Shown piece after piece: positions 1 to 5,782 of a stretch of DNA of 17,383 bases (positions within the stretch are counted from its first letter, which is position 1; each line of letters begins with the position of its first letter). The notes under the pieces are model-generated. The model was not told the DNA's origin. It was given only the letters and a program-made list of their open reading frames with translations, and did no database searches. A program made the position numbers and the translations under genes. Source of the DNA: DATMBL01 sp050735975 (GTDB lineage Bacteria > Desulfobacterota > Binatia > UBA9968); contig JBOHVS010000166.1 of assembly GCA_050735975.1 (NCBI GenBank), forward strand, positions 1-17,383. Direction: 5' to 3'.

Positions 1-201
1 TATAATAATCCGTGTAGCTCCCGCCTCAACGTACGGCTTAATCTTAGTCTTGACTTCCTCCACCGAGGTGCCCGCAACCAGAGGCAGTCCATTCAGCAAA
101 CGATCCGTTATCAAAGCCTTGGCTGCAAATAGCCAAGTTTTTGCCAGAATCTCTCCGCTGCCGGGTGCAACGGTACTTGTAGGGGACCTCCGGCGCAACG
201 C
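1..201 (-). pseudogene. Luciferase-like monooxygenase (LLM) C-terminal fragment, runs off left edge
   Basis: A minus-strand frame is open from 201 to the window edge but has no convincing start codon. Its last 50 or so residues read like the C-terminal end of the F420/flavin-dependent luciferase-like monooxygenase family. The most telling stretch, at about positions 1-75, is LVAGTSVEEVKTKIKPYVEA followed by GATRIII; members of this family typically carry a 'AGTPEEV..I..YVEAGAT' type segment there. The first 15-20 residues of the frame (about 145-201) do not look like the family, so the 5' part is missing or frameshifted. The 3' end lies outside the window. Such enzymes oxidise organic substrates using reduced flavin or F420, which would suit the catabolic neighbours. 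The family call rests on one motif region, and the gene might be intact under a reading I did not find. Confidence 0.45.
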
Positions 202-280
202 CTAACCCTTGACGGGCGATTCGCACACCTAGCTGATCCATCCAATGTGGAATCCAACCAATGTGTCCATGCTGAGCGCT
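180..280 (-). pseudogene. Amidohydrolase-2-like C-terminal fragment (frameshifted remnant)
   Basis: Downstream of the dihydroxyphthalate-decarboxylase-like gene, a minus-strand frame between an in-frame TGA (281-283) and about 180 reads GHIGWIPHWMDQLGV and, a little later, APEVPYKYR. In amidohydrolase_2 proteins (the ACMSD / gamma-resorcylate decarboxylase superfamily) a '.GW.P..M..LD' segment is followed at short distance by 'EVPWLKR.PS'. The order and spacing here are similar. There is no start, and the frame dissolves into the luciferase-like fragment to the left. I read it as an internal piece of a decayed gene. The match is short and from memory, so the family is tentative. It could also be an upstream part of the neighbouring LLM remnant in a shifted frame. 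Confidence 0.3.
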
Positions 281-316
281 TCAGCGAAAAGCTAGCGAAA
301 TGCATGGCCCGCTACG

Positions 317-1273
317 TTACGTTGTCAGAGTGCTTGGGTGAAAGAGTTCTTCGGCGTCGAACTTGCGCGTCGTGAGGCCCTGGCGATGGCAATACTCAAG
401 CAGCTTATCCACCTCGGGTCGTGTCTTTCGAAAACCCCAGAGGTAGATGTCGGGACCTGCGGCGGCTCGCTCTTCCTCCCATAAAGCGCGGTACCAAAGA
501 GAAGTCTGATGCACGCGCTGCCATTCGAGCCATTCGTAACATTTCCTTTTCGATTCTTGCCAAGCATTGTACATGCTCATCGCAACCCAGGGGTTCTTCG
601 CTAAGACCGGCGTTTTTATCAGCAGTGTGTGCATGATCGGGAAAAAGCCCGTGCGTTTGAAATAGTCCCGCTCCAATTTGGCATAGTTAGGAAATAGAAA
701 GTCGACATCGGGGTGAACGTCGGGAGCCCAAGTTCCCGTGGTAATGCCGGCGTCGATCTTGCCCGCGGCGAGCAGATCGAACTGAGTACGGCCCTCGGGG
801 ATAATTTCCATTTTGAGCCAGGCCGGAGGCTCCCAGCCTCCCACACCTCTCACCCTGTCGGCGATCCAGGTCACCGACTTGAGGTCGAGACCGTACTCGT
901 CTTCGAGCAGGCCCCTCGCCCAGACCGCCGTCGTGGTCAACCAGTTTTGCACGCCGATGCGCTTGCCGTTCAAGTCAGCGGGCGAACGGATGCCGGCGTG
1001 CTTATTAATATAAATATAAGAATGGCGGAAAATCCGTTTGACAAAAATGGGAATAGCCGTATAGCCGAGAGTTTTGTAATGCAGGTCGGCGATGTAGAGG
1101 CCGGAATAAAACTCGGCGATATCGAATTCCTTGCCGTCGACCGTTGTGTGCCGGCCCGGATCCTTATTGTTGACGTAGACTTCCAGATCGATGCCTTCCG
1201 GCTTGACCGTGCCGTCAATCAAGGCCCGGGCCCGGTCATACGGCCCGCAGGTCATTGCAAGCTTCAAAGCCAT
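317..1273 (-). CDS. 4,5-dihydroxyphthalate decarboxylase-like / cytoplasmic SBP-fold protein
   Basis: This 318-residue protein opens with MALKLAMTCGPYDRARALID followed by G.VKPEGIDLEVY. That is the hallmark N-terminus of the 4,5-dihydroxyphthalate decarboxylase (Pht5) family, a periplasmic-binding-protein-like fold of about 330 residues. Further support is 'RSPADLNGKRIGVQNW' near residue 97 and a run of aromatic and acidic residues in the last third. There is no signal peptide, so it should act in the cytoplasm, fitting an enzyme rather than a transport receptor. The family converts 4,5-dihydroxyphthalate to protocatechuate, but many homologues are annotated only as substrate-binding proteins and this member's substrate is unknown. 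The ATG is set by GGGAGG at 1280-1285, six bases upstream. It follows a UbiD gene and a decayed binding-protein gene, suggesting a decarboxylation role. The family call is firm; the exact reaction is not. Confidence 0.85.
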   Translation of the reverse strand: MALKLAMTCGPYDRARALIDGTVKPEGIDLEVYVNNKDPGRHTTVDGKEFDIAEFYSGLYIADLHYKTLGYTAIPIFVKRIFRHSYIYINKHAGIRSPADLNGKRIGVQNWLTTTAVWARGLLEDEYGLDLKSVTWIADRVRGVGGWEPPAWLKMEIIPEGRTQFDLLAAGKIDAGITTGTWAPDVHPDVDFLFPNYAKLERDYFKRTGFFPIMHTLLIKTPVLAKNPWVAMSMYNAWQESKRKCYEWLEWQRVHQTSLWYRALWEEERAAAGPDIYLWGFRKTRPEVDKLLEYCHRQGLTTRKFDAEELFHPSTLTT

Positions 1274-1279
1274 AAAGTG

Positions 1280-1285
1280 CCTCCC
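1280..1285 (-). promoter_or_regulatory. Shine-Dalgarno site for the dihydroxyphthalate-decarboxylase-like gene
   Basis: On the minus strand this reads GGGAGG, six bases before the ATG at 1273. It sits just after the stop codon (1288-1290) of the decayed binding-protein gene, so the downstream gene has kept its own ribosome site although its upstream neighbour has decayed. Confidence 0.75.
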
Positions 1286-1287
1286 GT

Positions 1288-1645
1288 TTATCTATAGACA
1301 GAGGTTAGGAACCCTTCGCGGTCGAGATCGGCCATCAGCGTGCCGTCGATGAATTCATTCGGATCGTGCTTTTTCTTGATCTGCATTCGAGGAAGACCGT
1401 GGAGTCCTCGGGACCGGGATTGGGGACCTTCGGAAAGACCTTGAGCCAGAAGTCATAGGTTTCCGCGAGGATCTTCGGGTCTTTTTCTTGGAGATTTTTG
1501 CTCAGGACCGCAAAACCGAACTCTTTGTCCCTACGAAGCGGGCCAGACCGTGGATCAAGTCTTTCAAGAACCCTTTGACCGTGTCGCCGGTTTCTTTGGA
1601 TGAAGGCGCGGCTCGTGGTGATTTGACTCCAAGAACGCTGAGGAA
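1288..1645 (-). pseudogene. Frameshifted, 5'-truncated NMT1/TauA-type substrate-binding protein remnant
   Basis: Minus-strand translation gives the C-terminal third of an ABC substrate-binding protein, broken across frames. ITTSRAFIQRN (1590-1622) is in one frame. ETGDTVKGFLKDLIHGLARF (about 1532-1593) is in a second. RDKEFGFAVLSKNLQEKDPK and ILAETYDFWLKVFPKVPNP (about 1385-1531) are back in the first. KKKHDPNEFIDGTLMADLDR then EGFLTSVYR and a TAA at 1288-1290 are in another. Read in order, they align with the C-terminus of the intact protein at 9087-10091 (compare DPKIFSEAYEFW and AELDREGFIDAIY). At least three frameshifts are needed and no N-terminus exists, because the UbiD stop is at 1659. 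No functional product is expected. The order of matching segments makes the call strong, though a sequencing error cannot be excluded for any single shift. Confidence 0.85.
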
Positions 1646-1658
1646 TAATGATAGGCGC

Positions 1659-3146
1659 TTAACCATAGATCTCTTCCTTCCATTTTGCCCGGATCTCCGC
1701 TTTGAGCTCTTCGCTCGACTCGGCGACGGGCGGGAATTCATCTCTTCTCTCATAAGGCTTGCAGGCATCGATGAGACAGCGCGAGCTGTGTCCTTTATTC
1801 TCCCGCGGAATGCAGACATCCAGTGAACCGCTCGCGCAGCGGCGGATGATTTCGATGGCTTTTTCTGGATCACACCTTGTCGCCATCGCCCACAGAACAT
1901 CGAATTCGCTGGTGGGATCGATGTCATCATCCACCACCACGACGAATCGTCCGTTATAGGCTCCACCCAAAACCTGAGACGCCAGAATGAGAGCTTGCCG
2001 CGAATGACCGGGATAGGCTTGTTTTATCGAGATCACGTTGAAGAGACTTCCGATTCCGGGTTCGAGAGACCAAACTCCCTTCACATTGGGCATCCCGGCT
2101 TTTTCCACGCGGTCCCATACTTGACCAGCTCGAATCATACCCTTGGCCAGAGAGTAATCCGTCGGGGGTCGACCGGGGCGGGCGACACACAAGATAGGAT
2201 CGTTGCGGTAATAGACGCGTTCAACACGAAGCACGGGTGTGTCCTCCATTTTGGAACCGTAGTAACCAAGCCACTCACCGAACGGCCCGTCGGCCTTAGC
2301 GTCTCCTGGATGAAGAAATCCTTCGATCGCGATCTCGGCATGCGCGGGAAACGGCAGGCCCGTCACTTCTCCTTCCACCAGATCGAAAGGCCTTCCTCTG
2401 ATCCCGCCACAATAATCGTATTCGGAATATCCCAGCTCGATCGGATTTCCAGCGGCCAGGAGCAGCAGTGGGTCCTGGCCGACACACAGGACGACGGGGC
2501 ACGGTTTTTTCTGTTTGAAATATTTTTCCATGTGCATCCGGCCGTGCTTGCCCACCGACGACATGAAAAGCCCGACAGAATTCCGATCGTGGACCATCGC
2601 CCTATAAGTTCCCAGATTGAGCCAGCCGTCTTCCGGATCGCGAGTAATGGCGATGCACGCCGTGCCGATGAATCTCCCGCCGTCCAGCTCATGAATTTTG
2701 GGAGCGGGAAATTTCAACACATCGATGTCGTCGCCCGCCATCTTGTTTTCGAAAACAGGGCCGCTCTTCACGATGCGCGGCGGTATGGGACGAAGCGCAC
2801 TGAGCTTGTCTTTGAAACGGCTCACGAGCTTGAGACCCACGCTGTCCATCGGCAATCCCACCGCGAGCGCCAGCCGGCGAAACGAACAGTGTTGTCCGAA
2901 AAGTATTCGAGACCCTTCCGGGTAGCCCTTGATGCGATCGAACAGAAGGGCGGGAATGGTTCCGGAGCGCTCCCTGTAGATCAATTCCGCCATCGTGCCC
3001 ATCTCCAGGTTCCAATCGGCCCCATTGATTCGCTTCAGCTCTCCCATGGACTCCACGATGCCCAGCCAGTCGCGCAGGTCTTCATAGGGAAGCGGCAGGT
3101 TCATCCCTTCTATGGGCTGGTCTGTTTCCAGTCGAGCTTTTGCCAT
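1659..3146 (-). CDS. UbiD-family (prenylated-FMN) decarboxylase
   Basis: A 495-residue UbiD-type (de)carboxylase of normal family length. These cytosolic enzymes use prenylated FMN, made by UbiX, to decarboxylate or carboxylate aromatic or alpha,beta-unsaturated acids. Visible signatures are NLGTYRAMV at about 178-185, containing the conserved arginine (R182); GKHGRMHMEKYF at about 200-210; and the catalytic segment ADGPFGEWLGYY at about 285-296, with acidic D286 and E291 where other members have the two glutamates of the E-R-E network. Aspartate at the first position occurs in some family branches. TTG at 3149 could also start, but ATG at 3146 is better placed behind AGGAGG at 3153-3158. It lies 51 bases after the 2Fe-2S subunit gene, so it is likely co-transcribed with the Mo hydroxylase. 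No UbiX is in the window. The substrate cannot be assigned; it may be a phthalate, hydroxybenzoate or heteroaromatic acid. Confidence 0.93.
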   Translation of the reverse strand: MAKARLETDQPIEGMNLPLPYEDLRDWLGIVESMGELKRINGADWNLEMGTMAELIYRERSGTIPALLFDRIKGYPEGSRILFGQHCSFRRLALAVGLPMDSVGLKLVSRFKDKLSALRPIPPRIVKSGPVFENKMAGDDIDVLKFPAPKIHELDGGRFIGTACIAITRDPEDGWLNLGTYRAMVHDRNSVGLFMSSVGKHGRMHMEKYFKQKKPCPVVLCVGQDPLLLLAAGNPIELGYSEYDYCGGIRGRPFDLVEGEVTGLPFPAHAEIAIEGFLHPGDAKADGPFGEWLGYYGSKMEDTPVLRVERVYYRNDPILCVARPGRPPTDYSLAKGMIRAGQVWDRVEKAGMPNVKGVWSLEPGIGSLFNVISIKQAYPGHSRQALILASQVLGGAYNGRFVVVVDDDIDPTSEFDVLWAMATRCDPEKAIEIIRRCASGSLDVCIPRENKGHSSRCLIDACKPYERRDEFPPVAESSEELKAEIRAKWKEEIYG

Positions 3147-3152
3147 CAAATT

Positions 3153-3158
3153 CCTCCT
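3153..3158 (-). promoter_or_regulatory. Shine-Dalgarno AGGAGG deciding the UbiD start
   Basis: On the minus strand AGGAGG stands six bases before ATG at 3146 but only three before the alternative TTG at 3149. This favours the ATG. Confidence 0.8.
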
Positions 3159-3197
3159 TGGTTAATTCACGGTCGCAAATCCTGCAAGAACAGTTCG

Positions 3198-3671
3198 TTA
3201 CGCATGTTTTCTTGCTCCATCCATAATTGACTCGACGATTTTCTGGTAGCCGGTGCAGCGGCATAGGTTGCCGTCGATCGCGCGACAAACTTGGGCCTCG
3301 TTGGGGTTCGGGTTTTCCATAAGCAACGCCTTTCCCGCCAGGATCATTCCGGGTGTGCAGTAACCGCATTGAAAGCCGTTGTGCTCGATAAAAGATTCCT
3401 GGATCCGATCGAGTTTGCCGCCGCCCTGCGCGAGACCCTCGACAGTGGTGATCTTTCGCTCCCCTACTAGCGCCGCCAAGACCGTGCAGGAATGGGCCGT
3501 GTGCCCGTCTAGCAGGACGGTGCATGCGCCGCAGTAGCTCGTCTCGCAGCCGCGTCGGGCGCCGGTCAATCCCAGCGAATCCCGGATCACGTCGAGGAGC
3601 AGAGCGGAGGGCTCGATGGCGAGTTCCACGTCGTTTCCGTTGATCCGCAGACGAACGATTCTTTTCATCAT
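3198..3671 (-). CDS. Molybdenum hydroxylase 2Fe-2S small subunit (CoxS/XdhC-like iron-sulfur chain)
   Basis: A 157-residue electron-transfer subunit of the xanthine dehydrogenase/CO dehydrogenase superfamily, passing electrons from the molybdenum site to FAD. All eight cluster cysteines are present. The plant-ferredoxin-like domain has C42, C47, C50 and C62 (GCETSYCGACTV), and the all-helical second domain has C102, C105, C137 and C139 (QCGYCTPGMI and LCRCTGY). Length is typical. The start overlaps the stop of the FAD-subunit gene as ATGATG (3666-3671); either ATG could be used, with GGGAG just upstream. This overlap implies translational coupling and 1:1 production of the two subunits. No molybdopterin subunit adjoins it; the two large subunits lie upstream at 5783-8107 and 10105-12357. 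Confidence 0.95.
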   Translation of the reverse strand: MMKRIVRLRINGNDVELAIEPSALLLDVIRDSLGLTGARRGCETSYCGACTVLLDGHTAHSCTVLAALVGERKITTVEGLAQGGGKLDRIQESFIEHNGFQCGYCTPGMILAGKALLMENPNPNEAQVCRAIDGNLCRCTGYQKIVESIMDGARKHA

Positions 3672-4534
3672 TTGTCTCCCTTAGCGTCGCCCAGTATTTG
3701 ATCAAGCGCCCTTTTGGCAAAGACGCGGACCATCTTTCTACGATACTCAGCAGAGGCGTGAGCGTCGCTCAAAGGATCGCTGGCTTCGGCGGCGGCGCGC
3801 GCTGCCGCACCGATGACCGAAGCGTTAAGAGACTTGCCGCGTAGCAAACCTTCAGCTTCATGGGCGCGAAAAGGAACGGGGCCGACCCCTCCGAGAGCGA
3901 GCTTGATGTCGTCACAAACCCCTTCCCTCAGGGTGGCCAGCGCCGCCACGCCGACGATGGCCAGGTCGCCCGGGCGCATCGTATGCTTGAGGTAAATCCC
4001 GCGGCTTTCCTCGGGCTGCGGCGGTATCGCAAGACCCACCAGCAGCTCGTCCGGTTCCAGACAGGTTTCAAAATATCCGGTGAAGAGCTCCGAGAGGGGA
4101 ATCTTCCGCGCGCCTCTTGGGCTCACGCATTCGGCCACCGCATCCAGAGCCAGCAGGGCGGGGGGAGGATCGCTTCCCATCTCGTTGTGGCAGAGATTTC
4201 CACCGATCGTCCCTAAATTCCTGACGGGCGTGGAGCCGATCCGGCAGGCCGCTTGAGTCAAAATACTCGCTTTTTCTTTTGTATGCTGCGATTCGAGAAT
4301 CTGGCGGTGCGTGGCGAGCGCCCCGATATGGAGAGCTCCGTCCGGTTTTACCTTGATTCCCGCCCACTCCTCGAGCGGTCCCACGGATAGTAAAAATCTC
4401 GGCCTTACCAGTCCGGAGCGAATCATAAGCAGCAGCGACTGCCCACCGGCAATGACACGCGCCTCGTTCCGATGCGCACTCAAAAGGGAAACTGCCTCCG
4501 CCGTCGTCCGTGGCTCCAAAAGCTCAAACCTCAT
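3668..4534 (-). CDS. Molybdenum hydroxylase FAD-binding medium subunit (CoxM-like)
   Basis: A 288-residue FAD subunit of the CO dehydrogenase/xanthine dehydrogenase type, which takes electrons from the 2Fe-2S subunit and passes them to an acceptor. The two FAD-binding motifs are visible: VIAGGQSLLLMI (about 27-38, the usual 'AGGT.L...') and GTIGGNLCHNEMGSD (about 108-122, the usual 'TIGG.....'). The C-terminal third has the expected 'LALGGVGPVPFRA..AE' segment of the CODH flavoprotein C-terminal domain. The start at 4534 is preceded by an AGAGGTG-like ribosome site. The gene overlaps the 2Fe-2S gene by four bases and begins 46 bases after the orphan binding-protein gene. Unlike the classic M-S-L order, the large subunit is not directly next to this pair. 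Confidence 0.95.
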   Translation of the reverse strand: MRFELLEPRTTAEAVSLLSAHRNEARVIAGGQSLLLMIRSGLVRPRFLLSVGPLEEWAGIKVKPDGALHIGALATHRQILESQHTKEKASILTQAACRIGSTPVRNLGTIGGNLCHNEMGSDPPPALLALDAVAECVSPRGARKIPLSELFTGYFETCLEPDELLVGLAIPPQPEESRGIYLKHTMRPGDLAIVGVAALATLREGVCDDIKLALGGVGPVPFRAHEAEGLLRGKSLNASVIGAAARAAAEASDPLSDAHASAEYRRKMVRVFAKRALDQILGDAKGDK

Positions 4535-4580
4535 TGCGCCGCACCTCTTTCACCTCTTTGCTGTCGCCCGTGTGAATTCA

Positions 4581-5606
4581 TCATTTCAAGCCAAAAACCT
4601 TGCGGAATTCTTTCACATGCTGGGGGTTGGTCGGGATAGCGGGATCGAGCGGGACCAGCCTCAGGCTTTCTGCTTCCATCTCCGGCACCAGTGGTGGAAT
4701 ATCGCGCCGGGCCGAGATGCGGTTTTTCTTACGCAAGATCAACTGGCCTTCCTTGGAGATGCTGTAATTCATGAATAGCTTGGAGGCGTTGGGATGCGGC
4801 GCCTTTGCCGCCACGCCGACAGGCGCGAGATTCACCAGAATCGGGTCGACGCTCTTCACCCATTCCACCGGCTGGCCTTTCTTCTTCATCTGCTCGATCC
4901 GGTCGGGATAGACGATGACCACCACCGGGAACTCCCCCGCAGACATAAGATCGGCCAGCAATGAATGACCGTTGCGCCATTGGAGATCCTGGCGTGCCAG
5001 CGCTTCCATATATTTTCTCGCTTTTTCCTCGCCCCAATATTTGATCATGCCCGCGTACCAAAAATACTCCTCGTCATCTATCCCCAACTTCCCCTTCCAG
5101 CGTGGGCTCAACAGGTCCTCCCAATTTTTAGGAGCCTGATCTTTGGGGACCAGCTTCGTGTTGTAGCCGATGACATTGTATCCGCTGTAAAGGGATACCC
5201 AATGATGGCGCGGGTCCTTGAATCCTGCCGGGTAGTTGGCCGATTCGGGCGCCGCATATGGCTGGATTAAACCTTTGCCTTGCAGCACCGCCAGGGCAAA
5301 TGCGTTGACGACATCGTAGGTCGTTTTGCCGGCGCTGTGCTCGGCGAGCGCGCGATTGACAAGCTGCTCGCCCCCAGCGCGGAAAATCTCGACCTTCAAG
5401 AAGGGATATTTGGCCTCGAAGCCGTCGCCGAGCGCTTTAGCGTCGTCAAGCCTCATCGACGTCCAAAACATCACCTGGCGCTCTTTTTTGGACCCCCGGA
5501 CAAGATCCTCCTCGCTCTGCGCCCATGCTGAAGACAGGCCGAGAATCAATGATGCCGACAAGACCAGCGCCAAAGAAGTCAAGCACATAGGTTCGTGTTT
5601 CCGCAT
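4581..5606 (-). CDS. Orphan Fe3+-type ABC extracellular solute-binding protein
   Basis: A 341-residue secreted binding protein. The N-terminus MRKHEPMCLTSLALVLSASL and the following LGLSSAWA form a Sec signal peptide with likely cleavage at AWA-Q. The mature part resembles family 1 / Fe3+-type (AfuA/FbpA-like) binding proteins: 'GYNVIGYNTKLVP' after the first lobe, 'NWEDLLSPRWKGKLGIDDEE' and 'AAKAPHPNASKLFMNY' near the C-terminus. It shares these landmarks with the protein at 16160-17194. An upstream ATG at 5636 exists, but AGGAGG at 5611-5616 sits four bases before ATG 5606, and the signal peptide begins properly there. No permease or ATPase adjoins it, so it may feed the importer at 13106-15958 or act as a sensor. 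Although the family is named for iron, many members bind organic ligands. Confidence 0.9.
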   Translation of the reverse strand: MRKHEPMCLTSLALVLSASLILGLSSAWAQSEEDLVRGSKKERQVMFWTSMRLDDAKALGDGFEAKYPFLKVEIFRAGGEQLVNRALAEHSAGKTTYDVVNAFALAVLQGKGLIQPYAAPESANYPAGFKDPRHHWVSLYSGYNVIGYNTKLVPKDQAPKNWEDLLSPRWKGKLGIDDEEYFWYAGMIKYWGEEKARKYMEALARQDLQWRNGHSLLADLMSAGEFPVVVIVYPDRIEQMKKKGQPVEWVKSVDPILVNLAPVGVAAKAPHPNASKLFMNYSISKEGQLILRKKNRISARRDIPPLVPEMEAESLRLVPLDPAIPTNPQHVKEFRKVFGLK

Positions 5607-5610
5607 AGTT

Positions 5611-5616
5611 CCTCCT
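5611..5616 (-). promoter_or_regulatory. Shine-Dalgarno AGGAGG deciding the start of the orphan binding protein
   Basis: Minus-strand AGGAGG ends four bases before ATG 5606, giving a canonical signal peptide. The alternative ATG at 5636 would put ten extra residues before it and lacks such a site. The site lies just past the stop (5633-5635) of the Mo-subunit remnant. Confidence 0.8.
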
Positions 5617-5632
5617 AAAAGCCGCGCCGATA

Positions 5633-5782
5633 TCAACTATTCTCGTGTAAAGTCGCCAGAATTTTTTCCGGTATCATGGGCAAATCGGGGATGCGGACGC
5701 CCACCGCATGCCAGATCGCGCTGCCCAAGACGGGGCGACGCTCGACACTCATCGAGGTTTGATTCTCCAATGACTCCCATAC
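5633..5782 (-). pseudogene. C-terminal remnant of a molybdenum hydroxylase large subunit
   Basis: Immediately after the stop of the intact large-subunit gene (5783-5785), the minus strand encodes a second large-subunit C-terminus ending at TGA 5633-5635. An ATG at 5752 opens a 39-codon frame, and the matching part reads GSAIWHAVGVRIPDLPMIPE then KILATLHENS. The intact neighbour has AIANAVADAVGVRLFDLPIT followed by AERIYEALRRNG at the same place in the protein, so the alignment is clear over about 35 residues. Nothing corresponding to the other 700 or so residues is present. A functional 39-residue peptide is very unlikely. I read it as the stump of a paralogous large-subunit gene left by recombination. 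Confidence 0.8.

Noticed and set aside
1995..3230. A 411-codon open frame on the plus strand opposite UbiD
   Set aside because: It is the antisense shadow of a clear UbiD gene, has no family motifs, and overlaps the 2Fe-2S gene end. Long antisense frames are expected in GC-rich coding DNA.
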